Positions 45,138-54,649 are shown, counted from the first letter of the stretch. The stretch: DNA of 64,000 bases from an uncultured Rheinheimera sp. (GCA_943913835.1 CALTZU010000003.1:1-64000), one strand, 5' to 3'. Program-made: numbers and translations. Notes: generated by a model from the letters alone, not told the origin.

Positions 45138-46280
45138 TTAGCCCTTTCCACTTCTTTTTAGTAAAGTAAGGACTTCAGCATGCTGAGTATGAGGAAACAT
45201 ATCAAACAGCTGCACTTTGAGCAGCTGGTAATTTCCACTCAGCAGGGTTAAATCTGAAGCCAGAGTGGCCGGGTTACAACTGGAGTAAATCAACCAGTCA
45301 GGTTGCAGAGCCAGTATTGACTGACATAACTCTGCCCCCAGACCCCTTCTGGGTGGATTCACCAGCAGCAGATCAGGTGCATCAAACTGAGCCAAAGCAA
45401 AAGCCGCCGCATCCAAGGCTCTGAAGTCGACCTGTTGCAATCCAAGTTCAGTGGCTGATCGGGTTGAACTGGCTATAGCCTTTGGCGCTATTTCAATACC
45501 GGTCAGCATGCGTTGTGGTGCAGAGCCCGCCAGATGTAAACCAAAACCTCCTACACCACAGAACAAATCCCAAATTTTTACTACAGGCAAAGCTTCAGCC
45601 CATTCTTTGGCTGTGGCGTACAAAGCAGCTGCTACTGTGGCATTGGTCTGGAAAAAACTCTGGGGGGTTAAATACAACGGGATACCATTAAATTCCTCTC
45701 TTAAAACCTCTTGCGGTGTCAGCACAATTTCTTCCGGCCCTTCCAGCACAGCCATATGCACAGGCTGAATATTGACAGAACAAACCTCTAACGCCTGCCA
45801 TTGCTGCTGTAACCAAGGCAGATGTTTTTGAATAGAAGCCAGGCAATTTTTTGAACGCAGCACAAAGCGCAACATAAAACGACCTGAATGCTGACTTTGA
45901 CTGAGCAGAATAAGCTTCAGCTCACCTTGTTTTTGTTCGAGCTGATAAGGAGTTAAGGCTGCACGTTGAATAAAACTTTTGATCAGGGTAAAAGCAGGTT
46001 TAAAGGACGGTGGATACAAAGGACAAGCCGACAAATCAACTGGGATCTGCTCATTAAGTATACCCAACACAGGCTGTTCTTTGGTGCCAGACACCACCAT
46101 TTTGGCTTTAGTGCGAAAGCCCTCTTCACGACTTGCGACTGCAGGCAATAACTGCGCTTCTTTAAAAGGCGCCATTAAATCAGCCAGTTGTTGCTGCTTC
46201 TTTGCTAGTTGCTCTGAATAAGGCACAGACAATTGGCTACAGGAATTACAACGTCTGGCTAAAAATTCAACACAATTCAT
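45138..46280 (-). CDS. rlmC: 23S rRNA m5U747 methyltransferase RlmC
   Basis: About 380 aa. The N-terminal Fe-S cysteines are seen in CVEFLARRCNSCSQL, plus a fourth in DLSACPLYPPS. The catalytic core has FFQTNATVAAALY, WDLFCGVGGFGLHLAG (SAM), LVNPPRRGLGAE and the nucleophile Cys in YSSCNPATLA. Segments such as VNIQPVHMA and LFDMFPHTQHAEVLTLL identify RlmC rather than RlmD or TrmA. The start at 46280 fits homology. Confidence 0.95.
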   Translation of the reverse strand: MNCVEFLARRCNSCSQLSVPYSEQLAKKQQQLADLMAPFKEAQLLPAVASREEGFRTKAKMVVSGTKEQPVLGILNEQIPVDLSACPLYPPSFKPAFTLIKSFIQRAALTPYQLEQKQGELKLILLSQSQHSGRFMLRFVLRSKNCLASIQKHLPWLQQQWQALEVCSVNIQPVHMAVLEGPEEIVLTPQEVLREEFNGIPLYLTPQSFFQTNATVAAALYATAKEWAEALPVVKIWDLFCGVGGFGLHLAGSAPQRMLTGIEIAPKAIASSTRSATELGLQQVDFRALDAAAFALAQFDAPDLLLVNPPRRGLGAELCQSILALQPDWLIYSSCNPATLASDLTLLSGNYQLLKVQLFDMFPHTQHAEVLTLLKRSGKG

Positions 46281-46361
46281 CGTTTGCCAACTGCACTCAA
46301 ACACTTTGCTAGTAAGGCCGCCATTTTACGGCCTAACCCGTCAGCAAAGCCAGTAAAACAG

Positions 46362-47105
46362 CTACATCTGACGGAACAAAGCCACAGCCTGCTGGTAATT
46401 TTGCAGAGCTAATGCAGCATCATAGCGATCACCTTCGTCCCGCATAAAGGCATGTTGGGCATTGTATTCATACCAGCTAAAACGTACTTTGGCTGCCGTC
46501 AGTTGTTGATAGACTTTCTGCCGTCCTTCCTTAGATACATGTGGGTCTTGTTTGCCCCAGACCATCACCAGCTCGCCCTGAATATCAGCGGCACGGCTTA
46601 AAGTCTGCCGGCCTTCACCACAAGGCAAAGTGTCGCTGTGCAAGTCCGTTGCGTACAAACAATAGGCCGCTTTAATAGCCGGATTCAGTGCAGCACGAAA
46701 TGCCAGATGGCCGCCAATACAAACCCCCATAGCCCCTACTTCAGGCCGGACATAAGGCAAGGTTTTTAAATAATCCAACATCGCCTGATTATCCGCATCA
46801 TAACTTTCCAGCGGCTTAGCCCATTTATCCTGATTGCCTTTATCTTTACCTGCATCGTCATAAGCCAGCACAGTACCCAGCGGATTTAACTCATGGAAAA
46901 TCTCCGGCACCAGCACCACAAAGCCATGACTGGCCAGAATGGTGGCACTGCGGGCAATTGGAGCAGTTTGTTGGAAAATTTCTGAATAAAACAATATAGC
47001 CGGATAAGTTTTACCCGCGGTGGCTGCGGCCAGCGGCTGATATTGATACACCAACATAGGCCCTGTTGGCGTCATTAAGCTGACTTTGCTCTGTTCAATT
47101 TGCAT
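46362..47105 (-). CDS. Dienelactone hydrolase family protein
   Basis: About 247 aa alpha/beta hydrolase. The nucleophile is Cys in GAMGVCIGGHLAF, with acid Asp in WGKQDPHVS and His in YNAQHAFMRDEGDRYD, the Cys/Asp/His triad of dienelactone hydrolases. The N-terminal domain carries LFYSEIFQQTAPIARSATILASHGF. The substrate is likely a lactone or ester; no catechol pathway genes are nearby. The start at 47105 is set by homology. Confidence 0.9.
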   Translation of the reverse strand: MQIEQSKVSLMTPTGPMLVYQYQPLAAATAGKTYPAILFYSEIFQQTAPIARSATILASHGFVVLVPEIFHELNPLGTVLAYDDAGKDKGNQDKWAKPLESYDADNQAMLDYLKTLPYVRPEVGAMGVCIGGHLAFRAALNPAIKAAYCLYATDLHSDTLPCGEGRQTLSRAADIQGELVMVWGKQDPHVSKEGRQKVYQQLTAAKVRFSWYEYNAQHAFMRDEGDRYDAALALQNYQQAVALFRQM

Positions 47106-47262
47106 AAAAAATCGTCTTAAATAGAAGTCTGGGCATCCATCATAAAGGGCCAGATGCAAAGGCACCAGTTTGTTTTGTTGCCGATCCCAAAGAACTCAGA
47201 GCATTAATCAGCCATTCAGCTGGTCTGCATACACTGAACTTAATTAAATCTAAGGAGTTTTT

Positions 47263-47970
47263 ATGCAACAGTCCCGTTCATGGGTTGCTGCCGCAATACT
47301 AGCCGCAGGTCTGGTCGCAGGTAGCGCCATCTTAGCCAAAGGCCTGATTGAATTCAGGTCTATGGAACGTGTAGTTCAGGTGAAAGGCCTGTCCGAGCGT
47401 GATGTAGCTGCCGACACAGTGATTTGGCCAATCAAATTTAACGACGTCGACAATAATCTGACCACACTAGTGGCAAACGTCGAGCGTAAAAACGAGCAAA
47501 TTCAGGCGTTTTTAAAGTTGCAGGGCTTTAGTCAAAAAGAAATTACCGTAGCTCTGCCACAGATTGTCGATCGTCAGGCTGGTTACTATGACCCTAACGC
47601 TAATCAGATGCGTTATACAGCCAGCTCCACCGTCACAGTGTATAGCAGTAACGTGGATTTAGTGCATCAGGCCATGGCGAAGTTACTGGAATTGAGTAAA
47701 ACAGGTATTGCTATCGCAGGTCAGGATTACGACAGTAAACCAGAGTTTATTTTCAGTGGTTTAAATGAACTGAAACCCGACATGATTGCAGAAGCGACTA
47801 AAAATGCCCGTGAAGTAGCAGCAAAATTTGCTGCGGATTCTGACAGTAAACTGGGAAAAATTAAGACAGCAAGTCAGGGGCAGTTCAGTATTGCAGACCG
47901 TGACAGCAATACGCCTTATATCAAAAAAGTCAGAGTGGTAGCGACAGTCGACTACTACCTGTCAGATTAA
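47263..47970 (+). CDS. SIMPL-domain (DUF541) protein
   Basis: 235 aa, one N-terminal membrane anchor (WVAAAILAAGLVAGSAILAKGLIEF) and a periplasmic SIMPL domain (VVQVKGLSERDVAADTVIWPIKF, then ATKNAREVAAKFAADSDSKLGKIKTASQGQFSI and VRVVATVDYYL). The family (YggE-like, BP26) forms ring-like oligomers and is linked to stress tolerance without a fixed mechanism. AAGGAG precedes the ATG. Two small lipoprotein genes follow closely. Confidence 0.9.
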   Translation: MQQSRSWVAAAILAAGLVAGSAILAKGLIEFRSMERVVQVKGLSERDVAADTVIWPIKFNDVDNNLTTLVANVERKNEQIQAFLKLQGFSQKEITVALPQIVDRQAGYYDPNANQMRYTASSTVTVYSSNVDLVHQAMAKLLELSKTGIAIAGQDYDSKPEFIFSGLNELKPDMIAEATKNAREVAAKFAADSDSKLGKIKTASQGQFSIADRDSNTPYIKKVRVVATVDYYLSD

Positions 47971-47984
47971 AAACGGAGCTTATG

Positions 47985-48206
47985 ATGAAAAAAGCATTGT
48001 TTCTGACCAGCAGTATAGCCGCCCTACTAACACTGACAGGTTGTGCGGTGCGTGGCTCTACGGTATGGGTTGAGCCTCCGGCTTATTACGGCCCGGCTGT
48101 GATAGTGGAACCTAGACCTAGAGTGGTCGTGGTTGAAGAAAGACACTACTATCAGGACAGGCACTACCATAAAAAGCATAAGCGTCATTATCACCATGAT
48201 GATTGA
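47985..48206 (+). CDS. Small His/Tyr-rich lipoprotein (paralogue 1)
   Basis: 73 aa. Signal with lipobox LTLTGC, then AVRGSTVWVEPPAYYGP and a tail very rich in His, Tyr and Lys (RHYYQDRHYHKKHKRHYHHDD), a possible metal-binding tail. It lies 15 bp after the SIMPL gene and is probably cotranscribed. GGAG fits the ATG at 47985. It shares the TGCAVRG-x2-V-x-VEPP motif with the next gene. Confidence 0.75.
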   Translation: MKKALFLTSSIAALLTLTGCAVRGSTVWVEPPAYYGPAVIVEPRPRVVVVEERHYYQDRHYHKKHKRHYHHDD

Positions 48207-48284
48207 TCCGAATGACGAGCTGAGTTGTACAATCGACAGTATTAGCACTAAGCTAAGCTGGCATGTTTAAATAAAAGGAAAAAA

Positions 48285-48476
48285 ATGCGTATTTACCCGG
48301 CTTTAATAGTTGCTTCAGTTGGTGTAGTGCTAATGTCTGGCTTAACAGGTTGTGCTGTCAGAGGTCCAAGTGTGACTGTTGAGCCGCCTAAAGTGATAGT
48401 GCCTGGTGTTGTAATCGAAGGTCAGGGCCATGGTAAACATTGCCCGCCAGGACAAGCGAAAAAAGGCAAATGTTGA
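48285..48476 (+). CDS. Small lipoprotein (paralogue 2)
   Basis: 63 aa. The lipobox GLTGC is followed by AVRGPSVTVEPPKVIVPG, nearly the same start as the previous lipoprotein, and by a different tail HCPPGQAKKGKC with two cysteines, a motif frequent in gammaproteobacterial YdeI/DUF lipoproteins. A good AAAGGAAAA site precedes the ATG. The two genes look like a tandem duplication with diverged tails. Function unknown. Confidence 0.75.
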   Translation: MRIYPALIVASVGVVLMSGLTGCAVRGPSVTVEPPKVIVPGVVIEGQGHGKHCPPGQAKKGKC

Positions 48477-48520
48477 GTTTTAATTTTTTGTATTTGTTTT
48501 AATTTGGCAGGACGTGTGAA

Positions 48521-48550
48521 AAGGCCGGAGCAAATGCTCCGGCCTTTTTA
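48521..48550. terminator. Bidirectional intrinsic terminator
   Basis: AAGGCCGGAGC-AAAT-GCTCCGGCCTT is an 11-bp stem with T-rich flanks on both strands (TTTTTA right, TTTTCACAC on the minus strand). It lies between the small lipoprotein gene and the convergent phytase gene. Confidence 0.9.
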
Positions 48551-48569
48551 TTGGCCTGTTTCCGGCTTA

Positions 48570-50459
48570 TTATTGAGTTGGCAACAATTCCAATACCTGC
48601 TCTAAAGGTACCAGTTTCAGGTTCTGACCTTGCTCTGGCATCCGATTCCGGCCATCCTGCACTACCACAGCGCCTTGCTCAAAACCTTTACCTAAAGACA
48701 AAGTGGTTAACTCAAGACCATCGGTTTCTGAGCTGCCATCTATGCCGAGTTGTGCATTTAAGCGCACTCTGAAACGAGCTACGGCTTTGTAAGGGGCCAA
48801 AGTTTGAAACAGCACATAGCTGTCATTGCCCTGACTTGAGGCCAGCAAATAAGCAGGTTCTCCATCTCTTCCTGGCAACAGGGCCAAACCTTCCACATCA
48901 GCCACCAGCACATCGCCATCGGCTTTAATCACCAGTTCGCCTTTGGTATCGGCTTTGGCATCAGCAGCAAAACGCCAGATGCCTACATCCTCTTCGCCTA
49001 AAAACAGCAGGTCATTCTGATCATCAGCTACACAACCTTCAGGCTGGCTTGGCACTTTTAAACTTCGTACTTCTTTGGCGCTCCAGTTCTGACCGTTCGA
49101 ACTGATCTGGTACTGCAGAACTGTGCCATCTTTGTCATTGGCAAAGACATAAGTCTGGCCGCTGCGTTTTGATTGATACAAACACAAGCCATAAATGTCA
49201 GTAAAAGGCGTAGCAAACTTCAAGGCTGTTTTCACTTGCCCTTGTGCGTCTATCGCAAAAAGTTGCACCGAATTATCTGCTCTTAAGGTCGCAGCAGCTA
49301 TATCCTGCTTTTTCCCCAGATACTCAAGGCCGTAACGCAGGTCGATATTGTTCACACGACCCACATTTAAAAACTGCAACTGTTCGCCTTTCATGTTGTA
49401 AACAGCCACACCAGCTCTTTTGTCTGTGGCTAAAATACGACTCTGATCAGGATTTTTTGCATTTTGCCACACAGCAGGGTCGTCTATGGCGTCGCCTCTG
49501 TAGCTGACAGCAGCAGTCTCCAGGCTTGGGCTCAGCTGCTGCATCGGCAAAGCGGCTGATTCTGGTAACACAGCAGCTTGCGCCTGGTAGGCTTTATCTT
49601 TTAATTGCTGATGCTGACCCTCTTCACTGACCACAGACAAGATACCAGCAGCAAGACCTAATTGATCAGCAGACTCCAGTGTGGGAATGGCTTTGCTTTG
49701 TTGCCAGACCAAAGAATCCCCCTGGGTTTGGTAACTTTGCAGCAAGGCAGGTTCTTCCTGCAAGGCCAATAAAGTACCGTTGGCAGTGAATTCCAGCGCT
49801 TTGACTTCGGCCGTTAATTTGCCAAAAGGCGCCTGCACATCAATCAGGGTGCGGCTTTCATCCGCTTCAACTTCAGCGTTATAAGACCAAAGCGCTGTGG
49901 CACCTTCCGCCAGATACAAGGTGCCTTTTTGCTGATCCACAGCACAGGCAGTGGCATCAGTCGGCAGGTTTAAAGTACGGATAGATAAAGGTGTAGCTAA
50001 AAAGCTGGAATCTTGCGCCAGCAACCACTGCTCACCTAAGCCCCTGTCACCTATTAAAAACAGACTGAGTTGTTTGTTCTCTGCACTTTGATACCAACAC
50101 AAGTCGTCAACGACCAATTGGCTGACCAACTGTTTGCCGGAACGCTGCACTGTTTTGCTCTGCAGCTGCCACCAGTGCAGCTGATTGCTCTCTGTTTCAA
50201 TAGCAGCCAGTAACACTGAGCCATCAGTTTGAGGCAAAGCTTTTAAACGGCGAAATACACCTGGCCATTGTTGGATAATCGCCCCTTTGCTGTCCCGCCA
50301 GACTAAGGCATTGGCAGAGCTTTGAAACAACCCGGCTTTGGTATCCAGTTCTGCATAAACTGCAGCAGTCTCAGCAGCCACAGTATTGTTTTTGCTTTGC
50401 ACCTGACAGGACAGCAGCAAAGCTGCCGAAACTAAAGTTGCGATGAACGAGTATTTCAT
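48570..50459 (-). CDS. Dual-domain beta-propeller phytase (lipoprotein or exported)
   Basis: About 629 aa. A signal (MKYSFIATLVSAALLLSC) suggests lipidation. The C-terminal half is a beta-propeller phytase: DAIDDPAVW, RILATDKRAGVAVYNMKG, GRVNNIDLRYG, YGLCLYQ, EGCVADDQNDLLFLGEEDVGIW, ADVEGLALL and LLASSQGNDSYVLF carry the Ca and phosphate ligands. The N-terminal half repeats the propeller pattern weakly (ACAVDQQKGTLYLAEGATALWSY) without the full site, as in known two-domain phytases. It removes phosphate from Ca-phytate. The ATG overlaps the stop of the phosphatase gene as ATGA. It is the last gene of the receptor-phosphatase-phytase operon. Confidence 0.92.
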   Translation of the reverse strand: MKYSFIATLVSAALLLSCQVQSKNNTVAAETAAVYAELDTKAGLFQSSANALVWRDSKGAIIQQWPGVFRRLKALPQTDGSVLLAAIETESNQLHWWQLQSKTVQRSGKQLVSQLVVDDLCWYQSAENKQLSLFLIGDRGLGEQWLLAQDSSFLATPLSIRTLNLPTDATACAVDQQKGTLYLAEGATALWSYNAEVEADESRTLIDVQAPFGKLTAEVKALEFTANGTLLALQEEPALLQSYQTQGDSLVWQQSKAIPTLESADQLGLAAGILSVVSEEGQHQQLKDKAYQAQAAVLPESAALPMQQLSPSLETAAVSYRGDAIDDPAVWQNAKNPDQSRILATDKRAGVAVYNMKGEQLQFLNVGRVNNIDLRYGLEYLGKKQDIAAATLRADNSVQLFAIDAQGQVKTALKFATPFTDIYGLCLYQSKRSGQTYVFANDKDGTVLQYQISSNGQNWSAKEVRSLKVPSQPEGCVADDQNDLLFLGEEDVGIWRFAADAKADTKGELVIKADGDVLVADVEGLALLPGRDGEPAYLLASSQGNDSYVLFQTLAPYKAVARFRVRLNAQLGIDGSSETDGLELTTLSLGKGFEQGAVVVQDGRNRMPEQGQNLKLVPLEQVLELLPTQ

Positions 50460-51856
50460 ATTTTCTCCGGAGCGCTCTCTGTAGCGCTGAATTCTGTGCC
50501 TGACCAGCATTTATTGTCGGCAATGGTTTTGTTGCTGCAGTTGGCCACTTTGGCTTTAAATTGCTGCTGCAGCAGATTAGAACCATCGCTTTGGCGTTTT
50601 AAGCTGAAGCTATCGTACAAGCGGCCTGTGGCTGTGATGGCTTTAACTTTTAATTGAGTATCACTGATTTCAAGGTGCTGAAATAACTGAGTATCTTCGC
50701 CAACCTGAGCCATTTGGGCGCGAGCCTGTTTCGACACCAGATACATTTTTGGACCAGCCACTGACACCATATAGACCGGGCCTTTGTTCTCAGGCTGATA
50801 ACGACCATAGACATGGTCGTGTCCCTGCAACACCAGATCGACCTTGTATTGGTCAAATAAAGGCTGCCAGTACTGGCGTAGTCGTGGGTTATCCCGCCCC
50901 AAAGACACCGAAAACATTGGGTGATGATAGATAGTAATAGTCCAGCGATTTGGGTTATCCGACAGTACCAGCTTTAACCAGTCGGCCTGCACTTTCGCCA
51001 AACCTTCATCTTCCACAGCAGCAGTGGAATTGAGCACAATAAAACGTACGCCCTGATAGTCGTGATAAAACACTGTATCCTGCAAAGCGGCCGGCCCGTT
51101 GTTCAGGCTTTGAAACTGCGCAGTAAATTGCGCAGCCAACACCCGGCGTTCTTCCCCTTTGGCATTTTCGCTTTTCAGGTATTCATGGTTACCAGCTGCA
51201 ATCAGCTGAGGTGTCATAGCGCCAACCCAGCCAATAGCGTCAAACCACTCGCCCCATTCGTGATCCAAAATGCCGTAACGGGAATTGACCAAATCACCTG
51301 CATGCAACATCAGCTGAGCTTGCGGTACCAGCTGCTGCGCCTGGCGCACCAGGCGTGAGAAATGCGCTTTTAAGTTATTTTGCGCATCACCAAAATACAG
51401 CAAACTAAAAGGTTCAAACCCTGCTTTGGCGGTACGAAACTGCAGCCACTCGCTCCAGTTGCCCTCGCCTTTCACTCTGTACGCATACAAAGTATCGCTT
51501 TGTAAGTCAGACATAACGGCTTTATAAAAGTAAGCAGGACCATTGTCGGTTTTGACTAAAGTACCTTTTACATCCAGCGTTTTTGCATCGAGTTCCAGCG
51601 CTGGTCCATCCACAGCTTTTGTCCACTGCAACTGGCTTTGCGCCTGATTGCTGCGCCAGCCTAGCGCCTGACTGCTGGCCGCATTGCTGGCAGGTAACAG
51701 TACAATGCGGTCTGCAAAGCTAGTTGCCTGATACCGGCTCATACCAGCCGGTACTGAGGTATTACTGGCACTGGCTATGCAGCTTAAAACCAGCAGCAGG
51801 CCAGCAACTGGCCCCTGCAGTTTTATACCTGGGTATAGAGATGCTTTCATGCTCAT
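50456..51856 (-). CDS. Purple-acid-phosphatase-like metallophosphoesterase, exported
   Basis: 466 aa with an export signal (GLLLVLSCIASASN). Residues 40-140 form an FN3-like N-terminal domain (ALGWRSNQAQSQLQWTKA, LYAYRVKGEGNWSEWLQF). The catalytic domain has the dimetal motifs LLYFGDAQNN, MLHAGDLVNSRYG, AAGNHEYL, TIYHHPMFSV and LQGHDHVYGRY. This would hydrolyse phosphomonoesters, perhaps the lower inositol phosphates left by phytase. The first ATG at 51856 has GGGGGG upstream; a second ATG lies two codons later. It sits 9 bp after the receptor gene and overlaps the phytase by 4 bases. Confidence 0.92.
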   Translation of the reverse strand: MSMKASLYPGIKLQGPVAGLLLVLSCIASASNTSVPAGMSRYQATSFADRIVLLPASNAASSQALGWRSNQAQSQLQWTKAVDGPALELDAKTLDVKGTLVKTDNGPAYFYKAVMSDLQSDTLYAYRVKGEGNWSEWLQFRTAKAGFEPFSLLYFGDAQNNLKAHFSRLVRQAQQLVPQAQLMLHAGDLVNSRYGILDHEWGEWFDAIGWVGAMTPQLIAAGNHEYLKSENAKGEERRVLAAQFTAQFQSLNNGPAALQDTVFYHDYQGVRFIVLNSTAAVEDEGLAKVQADWLKLVLSDNPNRWTITIYHHPMFSVSLGRDNPRLRQYWQPLFDQYKVDLVLQGHDHVYGRYQPENKGPVYMVSVAGPKMYLVSKQARAQMAQVGEDTQLFQHLEISDTQLKVKAITATGRLYDSFSLKRQSDGSNLLQQQFKAKVANCSNKTIADNKCWSGTEFSATESAPEKI

Positions 51857-51865
51857 AAGCCCCCC

Positions 51866-54649
51866 TTACCAGTTGGTTAACTGAATACCAACAGCAAAAG
51901 TACGACCGTACTCTTCGTACTGAGCGTTAAAGGAGCGACTACCTGTGTAGTTGTAATAAGGCTCGTCTGTTAAATTGACTGCATTAAAGTACAGCTGTAC
52001 TGCAGGGTCGATTTTCCATTTGGCGCTGAAGTCCCATTGCAGCTGGCTGTCGCTGAATAAGTCATAAGCAGGGTCATCAAACTCACTGACTTCCACCAGA
52101 TATTCCGACTTATAATTGGCGGCCAAACGTAAGCTCCAGGCATTGTCTTCATAGCCAATGGCCATATTGGCGGTTTTATCCGACTGACTGGGTAAATCAA
52201 TATCACGGATTTGCAACTCACCATCATCAAACCAGCTGATTTGGGCGTCAGAGCGGCTTAAGGTTAAGTTTGCCGAGATTAACCAGTGGTCCCAGAACTC
52301 GCTGATGCCCTGCAACTGCTGCACATAGTTCAGTTCCAGGCCATACAAAGTAGCATCATCCCCATTGATGTAGGTTTCGGCATGGTTAAAGTCCTTATAT
52401 TCACCCTGACCTGCTAAGTCCGTGGCGTAAATAAAGTCTTTAATGTCTTTGTAAAACAGCATTGCCGACATCACGCCTAATCTGTCCGGGTAATACTCCA
52501 CACCTAAATCCAGGTTGGTTGAAGTTAAAGCCTCAAGCGCTGGATTACCAAAACTGGCTTCAATATCACCATCGTCTTCTTCCAGCACAAAAGCTGGTGC
52601 CAACTGAGCAAAACTTGGACGAACTAAAGAACTGGTGACCGCAGCACGAACCTGTGTCTGATCAGACAGACTGTAACGGCTGATGACAGCAGGCAACCAA
52701 TGTGATTCTGAACCACTGTACAATTGAGCGCTGAACTCTTCGGTGGTCGCGTCGTATTTGCTACCTTGTGCATCACGTTGGTCATGCTCAAAACGGCTAC
52801 CAGCTATCACCTCCCAGTTTTCGCCTTGCCAACTGCCTTGCAGATACGCAGCTTTAATTTCTTCGTCGACGCTGAAATCGTTAATTTGTGATTCGACAGG
52901 ATCCAGATAATCATCACGGTCTAAAGCGCTTAATCCGGACAATAACAAGCCAGGATTGATGGCAGGTCCAAACCGGCCTAGGCCATAATCTGCATCACCC
53001 ATAGGGTAATCAGCTAAGGTCAGTTTCGTTAGACCAGCGTCTTCCAAATCCTCATAGAGCCACAGGCTTTCGTCTGCATTTTTACTTCTGTCGCTCCATT
53101 TAGCACCAGCTTTAAGCTCAAAAGCGCCCCAGCTTTGCAGCAGTTCTCGGCTTAAATCAAACTTGGCGTTTTTCTCTTTTTCTTCAGTGAAAGTATCCGC
53201 CACTTCGACTTCATCCAGCTCATAGTCTTTCGCGCTGTACGCTGATTCTGGTGCCAGTAACTGCAGTTTATCTGTACCGCTGAAACTCAAACCTTGGTCA
53301 AACTCTTGCTTAAACTGACCATCGGCCAGACTAAAAGGTGTTTTTTCGTCCGCTTTGCTGGCACCCACTTCGGCTTTCCAATGCCAGTCAGCTAATTGTT
53401 GCTGCATACCCAATACAACTGCACTGATAGTTTGAGTCTCTTCACGGGCTTTAATACTGCGCACCAGCTCGCCTGCTGATTCTGCGCCAACTTTTACTGG
53501 TTCTTCAAATTCTGTTAGCAAGCCCTGACGCACTTCATCGTCAGCAAATTTGCTGTACAAAGTGCGCAAGTAATAGTCTGTGTTGCCTTCAGGACGGTAG
53601 TCGAGGTTTAGTGCTAAGCCCATACGTTTACGACTAATTTGGTATTGGCGCTGCTCAAACTCTTCCAGAGCTTGCTCTTCAATATCCCAGTTGCCGCCTG
53701 TTTCGACGTTATCTGAACCAAATTTGCGATCAGCGTAACTGGCAGATAAGGCCAAACCTAACGCATCTTTATCACCTGCCACATCAAAAATATGGCTGTA
53801 TAAACCAGACAGTTTGGGGCTGGTTTCACTTTGCTGCTGGTTGTAACTGCCTTCGGCGCTGAAACTGTAAAAATCCGCACTGCGGTCAAAAGCGGAAATG
53901 CTTTTAATATCCACAGTGCCACCTAAAGAACCGGCTGCCTGCTCCGGCGCTATGGTTTTAGTCACTTCGACAGAGGATAATAAATCAGAGGGGATCACAT
54001 CCAGAGCGACGGCGCGGCGACCTGATTCTGGCGCAGCCAATTGAGTACCGTTGTAGGTCACAGTGTTGTAATCCGGCGCTAAACCACGAACCCGGATAAA
54101 ACGGCCTTCACCTTGATCCGGCTCCACTGACAAACCTGCTAAACGGGCTAAAGATTCGCTGACGTTTTTATCCGGAAACTGACCCAGTTCATCCGTAGTT
54201 GCGACACTGACAATACCGCTGGCAAAACGCTGCTGACTTAAGGCTTTACCTGCTGATGCCAATTGACCTTGTACTTCCAGCTTTTCAATACCGGATTCTA
54301 CTTTTGCCAAAGTGATATCACCCAATGCCTGATTGGAGGTCAAACTAATTTGCGATTTTTGTTGTGGCACACCGGCATAACTAAACTGCAGCTGGTAATC
54401 GCCTTCCGGCAAATTGGAAAATACAAAACGGCCATCATGGCCTGTGACTTTACTGATCTTTAGCGCCGGAATACTGACCTGCACGCCAGACAATAACACC
54501 TGTCGACTGTCCACTACCCGGCCTGTTAACTCAGCGGCCTGCACCTGGAACACAGAAGCACAAATCATACTGATACTGCTGGCCAATAAAGCGCGACGAA
54601 ACTTTTTCGCCGCCTGAGTATTGCTTGGTTGCATGCTGTTTATTTGCAT
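51866..54649 (-). CDS. TonB-dependent receptor of the phytase operon
   Basis: About 927 aa. After an export signal (ALLASSISMICASVFQVQAAEL) comes a CarboxypepD-regulatory-like domain (GRVVDSRQVLLSGVQVSIPALK, GRFVFSNLPEGDYQLQF), then the plug (VSVATTDELGQFPDKNVSESLARLAGLSVEP, RFIRVRGLAPDYNTVTYNG) of the TIGR01782-type receptor group, and a 22-strand barrel ending in YGRTFAVGIQLTNW (terminal Trp). Association with a phytase and phosphatase suggests it imports phytate or products, or Ca-phytate complexes. ATG 54649 is chosen; the frame's TTG at 54664 overlaps the GGGG site. Confidence 0.93.
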   Translation of the reverse strand: MQINSMQPSNTQAAKKFRRALLASSISMICASVFQVQAAELTGRVVDSRQVLLSGVQVSIPALKISKVTGHDGRFVFSNLPEGDYQLQFSYAGVPQQKSQISLTSNQALGDITLAKVESGIEKLEVQGQLASAGKALSQQRFASGIVSVATTDELGQFPDKNVSESLARLAGLSVEPDQGEGRFIRVRGLAPDYNTVTYNGTQLAAPESGRRAVALDVIPSDLLSSVEVTKTIAPEQAAGSLGGTVDIKSISAFDRSADFYSFSAEGSYNQQQSETSPKLSGLYSHIFDVAGDKDALGLALSASYADRKFGSDNVETGGNWDIEEQALEEFEQRQYQISRKRMGLALNLDYRPEGNTDYYLRTLYSKFADDEVRQGLLTEFEEPVKVGAESAGELVRSIKAREETQTISAVVLGMQQQLADWHWKAEVGASKADEKTPFSLADGQFKQEFDQGLSFSGTDKLQLLAPESAYSAKDYELDEVEVADTFTEEKEKNAKFDLSRELLQSWGAFELKAGAKWSDRSKNADESLWLYEDLEDAGLTKLTLADYPMGDADYGLGRFGPAINPGLLLSGLSALDRDDYLDPVESQINDFSVDEEIKAAYLQGSWQGENWEVIAGSRFEHDQRDAQGSKYDATTEEFSAQLYSGSESHWLPAVISRYSLSDQTQVRAAVTSSLVRPSFAQLAPAFVLEEDDGDIEASFGNPALEALTSTNLDLGVEYYPDRLGVMSAMLFYKDIKDFIYATDLAGQGEYKDFNHAETYINGDDATLYGLELNYVQQLQGISEFWDHWLISANLTLSRSDAQISWFDDGELQIRDIDLPSQSDKTANMAIGYEDNAWSLRLAANYKSEYLVEVSEFDDPAYDLFSDSQLQWDFSAKWKIDPAVQLYFNAVNLTDEPYYNYTGSRSFNAQYEEYGRTFAVGIQLTNW

